Below, one piece after another: positions 37,505 through 49,100 of a DNA stretch of 64,000 nucleotides; the stretch's first letter is position 1; the number at the start of each line of letters is the position of its first letter. The notes below the pieces were generated by a model, which saw nothing but the letters and a program-made list of their open reading frames with translations, was not told the DNA's origin and did not search any database. Made by a program: the position numbers and the translations under genes. The DNA lies in the NCBI GenBank assembly GCA_963815775.1, contig CAWFIB010000028.1:153299-217298 (forward strand), written 5' to 3'. Source of the DNA: CAVVDY01 sp963815775. Lineage in GTDB: Bacteria > Acidobacteriota > Terriglobia > Terriglobales > Acidobacteriaceae.

Positions 37505-40500
37505 CGCTTGCGGCGAGCGCGATGCCGGGCCCGCTGGAGTGCTGATGCTCTTTTTCCATACCGCGCTTCACGGCATCAATCAGATACGGACGCAAGGTCG
37601 CGGGCGGAATAATGCAATTCAATGCGCCCACGGCCAAGGCACGCTGCACGCTATGTACGCGATCAAACTCAGCGGCCATCTCGCCCAGCTTCTCGGAATG
37701 CACGATTTTGAAGAGTTCGTTGTATTCGGCGCGCAGACGGTTCTTCTCCGCGCCTTCGGCCTTGCCGATAGCCTCATTCAGCCCTTGCAGCCGATTGTCC
37801 TGACGCGCACGGGATTCGACTTCGCCCGCGAAAACAACCGCCGCTGCCGGAGCGCCGCCAATGACGGAGGCGTAGGTTCCCTCCAGAGCCGCTACCTCAA
37901 GCTGTTCGTTCAGGGCCCGCGAGAAGACCACATACGCGCCGCCGTGATAGCGGGAGACCACGCAAAACACAATGGGGCCTTTGAAGTTCACCACCGCCCT
38001 GCCGATCTCCGCGCCGTACTCAAGCTGAAGCCGGCGCATGGACTCGGGCGAGCCGTCGAATCCCGAGAGATTGGCAAGAAGCACGACCGGACGATTGTTA
38101 CTGGCTGCATTGATGGCCCGCGCCACCTTCTTCGAGGACAGGGGAAAGAGTGTGCCGGCAGTCCACTGGTCGGGGCCATCGGCGGGAACAAAGCCGAAGC
38201 GGGGCGTCGGCTTCGACTGGATTCCGATGAGGCAAACGGGATAGCCGCCGAGATGTGCGTCCCATACCACAGCGGTCTCCGCCGAGCGCATGCCGGACCA
38301 GCGTTCCAGATGCTGATGGTCCTGATCGGAAACTGCCAGCATCACCTTGCGTATGTCGAACGACTTCTTCCGGCCGGGATTGGTTTCGTCGGAAAATATC
38401 TCTCCGACATGAGTAAACGTGTTGCTGCTGGTGTCGGCGTGAGGATAGAAGCTGACATCGCGGTCGGGAGGATCGGTAGTGATGGCGCTGCGGGGAAAGC
38501 GCTCGCCGGGCGCCACATAGGCGTGTTCGTAGTGGCGCATCAGGATCTGGCAGGCTTCGTCAATGTCGCGAGCGAAGTACTGCGCCTGTCCGTTGAAGCC
38601 CATGATGCGGTCATAACCGCCGATGCCGTGATTGTCCTCCGCCGACACGCTGCCGGAGTAATCCAGCGCGCGCTTGCCGGTGAGGACCATGGCCGCTTTC
38701 GGGGTCATGATGAGGATGCCTTTGGTGTGCATCAGCATGGTGCATTCGGCGTTCCAGTACGGCTGCGCGCCGACATTGATGCCATTGACGATAAGGTTGA
38801 TTTCTCCGCCCGCCTGGGTGAATTCGATGATGCGGCGCAGGACCTTGGCGATCCAGTCCATGTTCTCGACGCCGCTGTCCATGGAGATCTTGGCGCCGGC
38901 AGAGAGAGTGAACCACTCCAGCGGAATGCTTTTGTCGCGCGCAAGATCCAGGGCGGCGATGATGCGCCGGCACTCCGGTTCTGCTATGGCGCCCAAGTCT
39001 TTGCTGGGATCCCCCAGGAGAATCACCCGCTCCATGCCCTCGGGATGTTTGACGGTAAAGTTGCGGATGAGCCCGACAATGATGTTCGACTTGTTCGCAC
39101 CGTAGGGACGATCGACGGGCACAAGACGATGCTCGGCATCCAGATCCATTTCTATGAACTCGCCAGCCGGGAATTCGCCACGGGTGTCTTCCGCGGAGGG
39201 GGCGAGCAGCTTGACGATCTCGTAGGGATACAACATTCCACGCTGCCGCATCTTCACGACCTTCTGGTCATAGGCGCCCAGGGTCTTGAGGGGTTGCAGC
39301 TTGGCGGCGGGGCGATAGGTCACCAGCAGACCGGCATCACCGGGCGCTGATACGCGCATGATCGTGTCCCGCAACTCTCCGGTGCGCGGATTCGGAATAC
39401 GGGCGCGCACCACCACCTGTTCCAAGCCCAGGCCATCGGTCTGGGGAGCCAGACGGCGCGCGATTTCGTTGACTTCGTCTGCTTTCAAGGCCAGAGTCGG
39501 CCACACATAAAGGAAGATACGGTTCCAGTAGAGGCGCTGACGGGGCGAGCGCTTGGACTGGAACATTCGCATCGCCGCGACGGCTTCGGCGAACATCCGC
39601 TCCAGGTACGGCAGTTGCACGATTTTGCCGGCCCGGTCGCGGACAGGCGTCAGGTCACGCACCTCCGCTACCGCGAACAGGCGCTCATCTTTCGGATTGT
39701 CCTTGGCCACCGCGTGCAGGAGGAAGATCTCTTCCGGCGACGGCAGGCGGGTAACGTTGAAGTTCTGCAAGCGCCAGAGATGGAGGCGCTCGCTCATCAT
39801 GGGATGGGCCCCACGGAACAGCGCCACTTCTTCGTATCCTTCGGCTCCAATTTCGTAAGTGAAGTGCTGCATAGAGCCGGAACCGGGCTCTCGGCCCGGC
39901 CCTGAGATTGTCACGACAATTCGCCGGATAGCGCGGGGGAGCGCGACCTGGTTGAGGACCTGCCGAACCTCGTGGGCAGTAGTGTCTGCGTCGCTGAGCG
40001 GCTCCGGGCTCCAAGTCATCAAGTCGAGCACCACCTCATCCTGAGGCGGCACCTCTTTCATGAACTGCGAAACGGCAAGAACTCTCTCTTCCAGAGACCG
40101 GTATTCAGCATGGGCGGCAAAAACATGTACCGATTTGCCCTCCTCCTGATATTCGGAGGCAATACACCAGTATCCGTTCAGCGAGAGGGTGCGAACATTA
40201 TGTAACTTGCGCACGCTGTAGTAGCGCGAGGTCATCACCTCCAGCATCAACTGCTGCAGGAAGGGTGTGGCAGATGTGAACCGGCTGGCGAACAGGCCGG
40301 CCAGCGGCTGCGGGCACTCGATCAACGAACGCATTCTCTCGCGCAAGTCAGGCGCGTTGGGACTGGCAGCGATATGTTCCAGGGCCTCTTCGGCGGCGGC
40401 GTAAATTTTTCGCCGGGCACCGCCGAACAGCGGCTCATCGCAGCAGCGATAACGCAACTCGCGCGCCAGGTCGCTCACCGCAGGAAACTGCAGGCGGGTA

Positions 40501-43091
40501 TTCGAAACCATGCGGTCGAGCAGACCGCGAAAAGCTTCATCGGCGGGATGCTTAGCGGCCTGCACGGTCTCCAGGCGGCGTTCCAGCACTCCCATAATCG
40601 GAGCTATCTGCTGCTCCAGCCGTTGATGCGATTTGCACATCCACAGCAGACTCTCCTCCAGTTCGGGCGAACGCTCAAGCGTAGTAATGCCATAATGGGC
40701 AACCGCCCGCCGGAGAGTCGTCAGGAAGTCTTGGGGAAGGTTCTCACCCTGGGTGTCGAGCATGCGCAGGTAGGAAAAAAGGTAGGCTTCTGTGCTGGGG
40801 CCTTCGGCATCTTCGGTCAGCTGGGGATTCTTGCGAAAAAGCGAGCAGATATCAACGAAGATGTTCAGAAGGTCGTCTTCCTGGCCGCGAACGTCTCCGT
40901 TCATCTGCGCCACAGGCCATTGCTTCCATTCGGCCAGCAAGCGCGCGGTTCGCTCCGGGCTGACATCAAAGCCCAGCATCAACTGGCGCAGCTCTTCCAG
41001 GTTCTGGCGCCAGCGCATCTCATGGTTCGGAGCAGTGGACGCATCTGGTACCGCGAAGCGAAGACGGTCCGATTTGCCGCTGGCGCCAGCGCCGGTGACC
41101 GGATCAATCTGCATCAGGGGAGCGCCTGGGGATACCTGCACGTTGGGGATGGCCATGATATGGCGAACTTTGCCCGGGAAGGGCGCGACCACCTGCATTT
41201 CCATCTTCATGGCCTCCAGGACCGCCAGCCGATCGCCGGTTGCGACGGTTTCGCCCGGTTTAACGCAGATTGACACCACGACTGCCGGTGAGGGAGCCCG
41301 CACGACCCCGCCGTCGTCGCGCTCTACCAGGTGGGAGACGCCATCGACCTCGATGCGGTAACTTGACCCGTGCGCCACCGAAACTACGTGATAGCGGCGG
41401 CCTTGTGCAGTGAGCCAGTATTCAAATCGTCCGACTCGATCAAGCTGCGCCTCGATCCGTGATCCGTTGGCCTCCAGGCGGTATTGGCGCAGGCCGAGAC
41501 GATAGATCATGAGTGGGTAAGAGTGTTCGCGGTAGCGCAACTCGACACGGTGGCCGACCTCGCTGCGAACCTCGGGGCGGCCTCGCAAGGCTGCGGCATA
41601 GAACTGCGCCTGCTCAACACTTTGTTCCGACTCGTAGGCCTCAATTGCCGCCTGCAGCAGGGCGATCTCGGCATGGCTGTGGGAGACGTGTTCGTTCCTC
41701 GCGGCCAGGCAATCAAGCCAGCCGATGTTGACGTCTGAGCGCTTGACCTCCTCGCGGCTGAGCAACTCCATCAAGAATGCGCGATTGCTGGTTCCTCCCT
41801 TGAGAACGACTACGCTGCTATGCAGGACGCGCTGCAGTCGCGATAGCGCTTCTTCCCGAGTGCGTCCAAAAGCGATGATCTTGGCGATCATGGAGTCGAA
41901 TTCCGAGGGCACCATATCGCCCTCCTCAAAACCGGTATCGACTCGGACCCCAGGCCCGGCAAGAATCCGGAAGCGCTCGATGACACCTGGAGCCGGGGCA
42001 AAACCGTTGTCCGGATCTTCCGCATTCAGCCGCACTTCGATGGCGTGTCCGGACGTCTTTGGTGGCTCGCCTTCCAATCGCTCGTCACGCGCAATCTGAA
42101 TCTGCAGTTTGACCAGATCGAGGCCGGTGGTGCATTCCGTGACCGGATGTTCCACCTGCAGACGCGTATTCATCTCCATGAAGAGGAAGCGCCGATGAAT
42201 CGGGTCGTACAAAAATTCAACGGTGCCCGCATTGTGATAGCCGGCAAGCAGGCTCAGTCGCACTGCGGCTTGACGCAGCTCTTCGTCCTGCTCACGGGTA
42301 AGGACCGGCGAAGGTGCTTCCTCCATCACCTTCTGGTGCCGCCGCTGGATGGTGCAGTCGCGCACTCCAACAGCCCAGGTTGTTCCAAAATGGTCGGCGA
42401 CGATTTGGACCTCGACATGGCGGGCACCTTGTATCAATTGCTCGAGAAAAACGGTTGGATCGCCGAAGGCTTTGAATGCCTCGGCGCGGGCGCTTTGAAA
42501 AGCCTTTTCGAGCTCGGCGGATGTCTGAACGCGGCGAATCCCGTGCCCCCCACCACCGGCGGTCGCCTTGATGAACAGTGGATATCCAATGCGCTCGCCA
42601 TGATGGAGAGCATCCGCCACCGTCTCCACGGGGCCGCCGCTCCACTCCGCTACCGGTATCTGGGCCTGCTCTGCGAGGTGCTTGGAGGATATCTTGTCGC
42701 CCAGGCGGCGCATCACGTCGCCGTCGGGACCAATGAACACGATGCCCATGTCACGGCAAAGATCGGCGAATGCGGCATGTTCAGCCACGAAGCCCCATCC
42801 CACCCACACCGCGTCGGCGCGCGCTGACGCTAAGGCCCGTTCCAGCCGGCCATAGTCCACGTAGCTGCTTTTCAGTTGATGGGTGTTCGCGTCGGGCACT
42901 TGCGCAGGGCCAAGACACACTGCCTCGTCCGCCTCGCGGACGAACATGGCGCGGCGGTCGGGGTCAGTGAAGAGCGCTATGCAACGCAGTGATGTTCCGC
43001 GCTCCTCATTGAATTCACGCGCGGCATGAATGAAGCGTATTGCGGCTTCGCCGCGATTGACGATGGCCACGCGCTGAAAATCGCGCTCCAT
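37443..43091 (-). CDS. Single-chain multidomain acyl-CoA/acetyl-CoA carboxylase
   Basis: An 1882-residue fusion in the order found in eukaryotic ACC. It has biotin carboxylase (1-450: KATAGGGGHGIRRV, RDCTIQRRHQKVMEEAPSP, MNTRLQVEHPVTE), a linker, BCCP with biotin Lys in LEAMKMEMQV (about residue 628), a long helical central domain (about 680-1130), and a carboxyltransferase (about 1130-1860) with both lobes (LFAVAEVRDLTPV, GAKISMDSGVENMDWIAKVL, GFVPADGPDQWTAGTLFPLS, ASVIGGAPAAAVVFAGEVE). Most bacteria use separate Acc subunits. It should supply malonyl-CoA, or another carboxylated acyl-CoA, to the megasynthase 47 bp upstream. The CT C-lobe resembles propionyl/acyl-CoA carboxylases, so substrate is open. 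Confidence 0.88.
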   Translation of the reverse strand: MERDFQRVAIVNRGEAAIRFIHAAREFNEERGTSLRCIALFTDPDRRAMFVREADEAVCLGPAQVPDANTHQLKSSYVDYGRLERALASARADAVWVGWGFVAEHAAFADLCRDMGIVFIGPDGDVMRRLGDKISSKHLAEQAQIPVAEWSGGPVETVADALHHGERIGYPLFIKATAGGGGHGIRRVQTSAELEKAFQSARAEAFKAFGDPTVFLEQLIQGARHVEVQIVADHFGTTWAVGVRDCTIQRRHQKVMEEAPSPVLTREQDEELRQAAVRLSLLAGYHNAGTVEFLYDPIHRRFLFMEMNTRLQVEHPVTECTTGLDLVKLQIQIARDERLEGEPPKTSGHAIEVRLNAEDPDNGFAPAPGVIERFRILAGPGVRVDTGFEEGDMVPSEFDSMIAKIIAFGRTREEALSRLQRVLHSSVVVLKGGTSNRAFLMELLSREEVKRSDVNIGWLDCLAARNEHVSHSHAEIALLQAAIEAYESEQSVEQAQFYAAALRGRPEVRSEVGHRVELRYREHSYPLMIYRLGLRQYRLEANGSRIEAQLDRVGRFEYWLTAQGRRYHVVSVAHGSSYRIEVDGVSHLVERDDGGVVRAPSPAVVVSICVKPGETVATGDRLAVLEAMKMEMQVVAPFPGKVRHIMAIPNVQVSPGAPLMQIDPVTGAGASGKSDRLRFAVPDASTAPNHEMRWRQNLEELRQLMLGFDVSPERTARLLAEWKQWPVAQMNGDVRGQEDDLLNIFVDICSLFRKNPQLTEDAEGPSTEAYLFSYLRMLDTQGENLPQDFLTTLRRAVAHYGITTLERSPELEESLLWMCKSHQRLEQQIAPIMGVLERRLETVQAAKHPADEAFRGLLDRMVSNTRLQFPAVSDLARELRYRCCDEPLFGGARRKIYAAAEEALEHIAASPNAPDLRERMRSLIECPQPLAGLFASRFTSATPFLQQLMLEVMTSRYYSVRKLHNVRTLSLNGYWCIASEYQEEGKSVHVFAAHAEYRSLEERVLAVSQFMKEVPPQDEVVLDLMTWSPEPLSDADTTAHEVRQVLNQVALPRAIRRIVVTISGPGREPGSGSMQHFTYEIGAEGYEEVALFRGAHPMMSERLHLWRLQNFNVTRLPSPEEIFLLHAVAKDNPKDERLFAVAEVRDLTPVRDRAGKIVQLPYLERMFAEAVAAMRMFQSKRSPRQRLYWNRIFLYVWPTLALKADEVNEIARRLAPQTDGLGLEQVVVRARIPNPRTGELRDTIMRVSAPGDAGLLVTYRPAAKLQPLKTLGAYDQKVVKMRQRGMLYPYEIVKLLAPSAEDTRGEFPAGEFIEMDLDAEHRLVPVDRPYGANKSNIIVGLIRNFTVKHPEGMERVILLGDPSKDLGAIAEPECRRIIAALDLARDKSIPLEWFTLSAGAKISMDSGVENMDWIAKVLRRIIEFTQAGGEINLIVNGINVGAQPYWNAECTMLMHTKGILIMTPKAAMVLTGKRALDYSGSVSAEDNHGIGGYDRIMGFNGQAQYFARDIDEACQILMRHYEHAYVAPGERFPRSAITTDPPDRDVSFYPHADTSSNTFTHVGEIFSDETNPGRKKSFDIRKVMLAVSDQDHQHLERWSGMRSAETAVVWDAHLGGYPVCLIGIQSKPTPRFGFVPADGPDQWTAGTLFPLSSKKVARAINAASNNRPVVLLANLSGFDGSPESMRRLQLEYGAEIGRAVVNFKGPIVFCVVSRYHGGAYVVFSRALNEQLEVAALEGTYASVIGGAPAAAVVFAGEVESRARQDNRLQGLNEAIGKAEGAEKNRLRAEYNELFKIVHSEKLGEMAAEFDRVHSVQRALAVGALNCIIPPATLRPYLIDAVKRGMEKEHQHSSGPGIALAASGGSDECVLAGADASQPSGGR

Positions 43092-43138
43092 AATACCTCC
43101 CCTTACGACAAACGGTTATGGCAGCAAGCTCATTCTGG

Positions 43139-46100
43139 TCACGCCAGCACCGCTTCCGGCGACATGGCGTTCTGCAATTCCTTCAGTGCGTCCGCATCGG
43201 CCCCTGCCGGAAGCGGTATGGTCCGGTAGCCGGCCAGATACAGATAGCGATTCCCTGCTTCATCGAAGACTTCCACATCGAAACTGCCCTTGGCTGCGTC
43301 CGGAGTCGCGGTCGCATAAAGGCGGCCTTCCGCTCGGTCGGGCGAACGCTCCAGCCGCACTTCCTCGAAGTGCTGCGGCAGACACATGCGTCCCTGAATC
43401 CCGAGATCCCACAACCCGGCGGTCTGGAAGCAGAGCTCGATCATCCGAGGCTCCATGAGGGTCTTCAAGTCGGCGGGATGGTGATTAGGCGGTAAGTCGT
43501 CAGCCATCAGTCCGACCATGCGAACGCCGTCCCACCAGGCACGCTCCAGCACCTGATAGGCCGGGCCATGGAAGTAAACGCGGTAGATCGTGTCCGCTTC
43601 AACGGTCTGTCCCGCGGGCACGCCGAAGGGGCGAGTCGCCACGGCTTGCGGCAACTCCCGAACAAGCCGTACGCGTCCGGTGAAATGAGTGCTGACCTGC
43701 GGCTCATTCTGGTGCGGCAGTGTACGGCTGCCGGTGAGTTGGCAGTCGGCGACGATGACAGTGTCCTTCGAATGAATCTGGGTACGAGTGGTTACCGTTC
43801 GAGGTTCGCCGCGATAGAACTTGAACGGCGAAAGGAAATCTACGTTCTCGACTGCATAAACATGCCAGCCGGAAAACTGGCAGGCGGCAGCTTCGGCAAA
43901 TGCTTCAATTCCCATGACGCCGGGCATTATCGGCGTTCCCTCAATCTGATGATCGTGCAAGAAGGGTTGGACAGCAGGATCGAGGCGCACCTCGCAGGTG
44001 ATGTCCGTACCTTCACCATGGCCGGTAAACGTGTCCAGCATGGGGCCTTTTGCCGGCACGCTGGCGAGCGAGAGATCGATACCGCCGTCCGGGTCCCAGT
44101 CCTTTAGCAGCACGCCGAGGCGCTGGGCGATGACGATTTCTCCGCGAGTTCCTCCGGTTGTCAGCTCCCGGCGAATCACCGGAATTCCGGCTTCGGGCGG
44201 CAACATGTCGATCCCGGCCAGCTCCATCATTTTGGGGATCGAGCCCCGGCTTGCCATGCCGATGCCGCCCCAGGCCGTCCAGTCAATCGCAATCCCACGG
44301 GTCTGCGGGCGATAGGTGCGGAAGCTGGAGGTGATCTTGCACAGCAGATCGTTAGCCGAGCTGTAATCCGTCTGGCCGCCATTGCCAAAGCGCCCCGCAA
44401 TGGAGCTGAACACCACCGTGGCCCCGAGAGGCATGTCGCCGATGGCGTGCAGCAGATTGAAGAAGCCATCGCACTTCACGTCGAATACCAGATCGAACTC
44501 GCCCGGCTCCTTGTCAGGCAGGAAGTGACTGCGCTCGATGCCGGCGGCGTGCAGCAGCACGTCGATGCGCCCGCCGTGCTGACGCACTTCCTGGATGACC
44601 TTGGTGATCGCATCGGGATCGGTCAGATTGGCGCTGAAGTAATGAGCCGTGCCGCCAGCGGCCGTTACGGCGTCGATGGCCGTCTGGGCCGCGACGGCCC
44701 GCTCCAGCGACGCCAATTCCTTTTCCACCAGCGCCGGAGTGGCGCGCTCGCCACGCGCCTGAATGCGGGCGAACAGCTCGCGCTTCAGGTTGTCCTTGTC
44801 GCTGACGAACTTCTTCAGATCGGGATTGGCGGGATCGGGTTTGGGCACGACATCGAGCAGATAGAAGACTCCACCGGAAGCGGCTGCCAGATCGGAGGTG
44901 ATGGCTGAGACGATGCTCCCGGCAGCGCCGGTGATCACGAAGACCGTTTTGGAGTCAAGCCTTAAGCCGGATTGACCGTCGGCTGCGGGCTGCTCTTCCA
45001 GCCCGATCGTCCAACGCTGCTCCTGCTTGTAGCCGATCTCCACCACCGCGGGATCACGCAGCGTCTCCTGAATGAGAATGTCTGCAATCTCAAAAGGCGC
45101 AGGACCGACCTCGAAATCCACGGCTTTGACCAGAGCGTCGTTGCGCTCGCGTTTATAGGCCTTGGTGAAACCGGTCACGGCACCGCCGAGGGGAGCAACC
45201 GCGCCGGCACGATCGTAGCCATGCTGTCCGCCCAATTGGGTGGCCGAGACCAGGAAGGTTCCGGCAGGGGCAATCTGCTCGTACAGCGTGCGCATGGTGG
45301 CGTAGAGCAGTTTCACGCGGCGATGCAGAGCCTCGCGCCAGGTGGACAAATCGAGAGCCTCGATGGGACCTTCGTGATCGAGAGCGGGCAGCCAATAAAC
45401 ACCGTGCACAGAGCCGGCGGAGAGCCAGCGTTTCAGTTGGTCGATGAGCACATTGGAATCGGGTGCACCGTCCACCCAAAGCACCTCTACGCCCATTGCT
45501 TCCAACTTCGCGCGCAGTTGCTTAGCTACACCGCCGTTATCAGGCATCAACACCACACGACGACCGGGTCCGAGAGTGACTGCGGTTGGTTTGCAAATGG
45601 CGAGAGAGGGCCGTGGCTGGGGTACCGGCACCCGGCGAGGCACTTTGTTCGCGGCATCGAAGCTGGCGAGCGGCGGACGAGAGACTGCGGAGCCCAAGGA
45701 GGAGTTCGGCGCCGGTTGCTTGTTGTCCGCTGCCGGCGAAGAAGGCTGGGAGGCGGCGACGGAAGGCCTCCGGTCGAGGGCGAACTGAATGACGTGCGCT
45801 AAGGTCGGGAAGTCGCGAAGCTTGAGGTTCTCCTCGCGGGGAATGTTGTACGCCGCACGCACGGCGGCAAACATTTCGGCCTGCTTCACCGTGTCGATGC
45901 CGAGATCAGCTTCCAGATCGAGATCCAGGTCGAGCATCTCTGCGGGGTAGCCGGTCTTGTCGGCCACGATCTCCAGAATCTTCTCTTTCACGGAGTCATC
46001 GTCTGGTGGCGCTGCTGTGGCAGCGGCTTCCGGCTGGGTAGGTTCGGGCGGAGTCTGGGCGGCATTTGCCAGATCGGGACGCCCCTCATACACAAACCGG

Positions 46101-49100
46101 ATGACATGCGACAACGTGGGATAGTCGCGAAGTTTGCGGTTCTCATCGCGCGAAATGTTGTAGATTTCGCGGATGGCGGCAAACAGCTCGGCCTGCTTCA
46201 CGGTGTCGATACCAAGATCGGCTTCCAGATCGAGGTCCAGGTCAAGCATCTCAGCCGGGTAGCCGGTCTTCTCCACGACCAAAGCCAAAACGCGTTCCTT
46301 TACATCGTCTTTTGCGTTGGGCGAGAGGTTAACCGGCTCCAGAGCCGGCGCCTTAGTCTCAGGAACAGCCACGGTTGGAGTTGCAGCCGGTGTTGGCACA
46401 GCGGTTCCGGCTTTCAGATCGGGACGGCCCTCATACACAAACCGGATGACATGCGACAACGTGGGATAGTCGCGCAGCTTGCGGTTCTCATCGCGCGAAA
46501 TGTTGTAGATTTCGCGGATGGCCGCGAACATCTCCGCCTGCTTCACGGTGTCGATACCAAGATCGGCTTCCAGATCGAGGTCCAGGTCAAGCATCTCAGC
46601 CGGGTAGCCGGTCTTCTCCACGACCAAGGCCAAAACTCGTTCCTTTACATCGTCTTTTGCGTCAGGCGAGAGGTTAACCGGCTCCGGAGCCGGCGCCTTA
46701 GTCTCAGGAACAGCCACGGTTGGAGTTGCAGCCGGTGTTGGCACAGCGGTTTCAGCCTCCAGATCGGGACGCCCCTCATACACGAACCGGATGACATGCG
46801 ACAACGTGGGATAGTCGCGGAGTTTGCGGTTCTCATCGCGCGGGATGTTGTAGATTTCGCGGATGGCGGCAAACATTTCTGCCTGCTTCACGGTGTCGAT
46901 GCCGAGATCGGCTTCCAGATCGAGGTCCAGGTCAAGCATCTCAGCCGGGTAGCCGGTCTTCTCCACGACCAGCGCCAGGATGCGCTCCTTAACCGAATCA
47001 CCGGCTGGAACAGGTGCGACGGCGACGGGAACCTCAATCGGTTTGGTTTCGACTGTTACATGTCGGTTTGGTGGGGAGGCGACCACGGCCAAGTCGGGCC
47101 GCTTCTCATATACGAAACGGATGACGTGCGCCAGAGTGGGATAGTCGCGCAGCTTGCGGTTTTCATCGCGCGGGATGTTGTAGATTTCGCGGATGGCGGC
47201 AAACATCTCCGCCTGCTTGACCGTATCGACTCCGAGGTCCGCTTCAAGATCAAGATCCAAGTCGAGCATGTCTTGGGGATAACCCGTCTTCTCGACGGCC
47301 AGCGCCAGGATGCGCTCCTTCACCGAATCGCCCGCAGTGGTGGGAAGTGCAGAAGCAGACGGCACAGCAAAGGGCGCTTTCACGGTGGGCTCGGCTACAA
47401 CGGGCACCGGCGCGGGTACCGGCTTCAGCTTTGTCTCAGGCGGTTTGACCTCAGGGACTCCCGCACGAGGCGGCGCCTGGGGTGTTGGGGCCTGCGGCGC
47501 TGCTGGTTTGGATTCCTGAGCCGCTTCCGCGACCCGAGTCGCCGGCCCCCCATCGCGAACGCGCAACGTACGGTGAACGACTTCCATATCTGCCGCCGGA
47601 CGGCCCGCCACGTGGTTGAGCCACGCTCTCCAGGCGGCATCATCGGTGATGCGATACGCATATCCCAACGCATCCGGTTTAGGACGCACATCGCCCTTGG
47701 CCGGAGTCCAGCGCAAGAACATCATGCTTACTTGTGAACCGAACCCGGCGCCCAAGTGTATGGCGTATTGGATGGGATAGGCGCCGCCCTTCGACAGGTT
47801 CAGCGTACCCAACTCAGGGTCGACCTCCTTGAAGTTGGGCACGGGCGGCACCAATCCGGTTTCCAGCGCTTTCACCGCAAGAACATCTTCGATCCCTGTG
47901 GCCATCGCATGGCCCGTGTACCCCTTGGTATTGGCAATCACTATCTGATCGGCCCTGTCGCCGAAGACGTGTCGCAAGGCATGGATTTCCGCCGAGGCGC
48001 TGCCACCGCGCGCCGGAGTGTAGGTTTCGTGAGAAACGAAGACGGTGTGTGACGCTATCTCACGCCGCGAGATGCCCCCCTTTGTCTCCGCCTGGCCCAC
48101 TAGGCTTTCCATGACATCGCCAATGTGCTGCACATCAAGGCGAGTTCCGTGGAAAGCGCTATTGGCAGTAACTGCGCTCAAGACTTCGCAGATAGGTTGA
48201 AGCCCGCGTTCACGGGCGGCGTCGGCACTCTCCACTACAATGGCAGCGGCGCCCATGCCCATGAGCAGACCGTGACGCCGGCGGTCGAAAGGAATAGCGG
48301 CGTCTTCGACGACATCATCGGTGGCTGCCGCTCCACTGGCCAGGAACCCGGCGCCCATCCACTCGATCAGGTGGTCGGAAGTGACATCGTCCGCCGAGAT
48401 AACAATCACGCGACGGCACCGTCCGGCGCGGATCCAGTCCTGCGCCAGCCCCACGGCCTGGGCAGTGGTTGCGCAAGCGGAATTGATTTGCGTGTTGGGA
48501 CCGCGAGCACCGATCAGTTCGGCAAACTGCGAATGTCCCATCGAAAGGACCCGAAGCAGAAACCGCCGGTCGAAGACATACGGTGTGGTTTCGATTGCGA
48601 CACGTAACTCTTCGAGACGATGTTCGATCTCCGCCAGGACCGAATGACCATTTGTTCCGGTAATATGCGAGCGAAGGCTTTCCAGCATGGCCAACTGCTC
48701 GCGACGGGCACGATCTGTAAAGTAACCCGACATGATGTCGGCGAAGGAGTCACAGCCTGGAAAAGCAGAGCCGAAAATCACACCGGTATCGTCACGCATC
48801 GCGTCAGGCAATCCCCACCGATCCGGTAGTTGCGTGCCCTTGGTAGTCGTCTTGTACCGCATGACCAGCGGGATGCCGGCGTCGCGGAGGGCATCGAGGC
48901 CCACTCCGATGGCCAACTGGGTTACGCGGTCAAGGGAGGCGCGGCGATCGGCGGAGACACCGAACTCGCTTTCCAGGTCGAAAGCGCCTCCGCGGCCCGC
49001 GAGTTTGATGACGTCTGCGACATCATTAATCGTCTCGAACGTGCCGCCATTGTCATTCTTCACAAGTCGTGTGATGTGCTTGTCGAGCATGGCCTGGCGG

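Noticed and set aside
37278..39350. Open frame of 690 codons on the plus strand
   Set aside because: Lies antisense to the carboxyltransferase part of the carboxylase, which has clear domain matches. No motif or ribosome site supports it.
45765..47335. Regular spacing of repeats suggesting a CRISPR or satellite array
   Set aside because: Units are 313-345 bases long and code in frame for homologous carrier domains; no short direct repeats with unique spacers.
46106..47737. Open frame of 543 codons on the plus strand with internal repeats
   Set aside because: Its repeats are only the antisense image of the five carrier domains.
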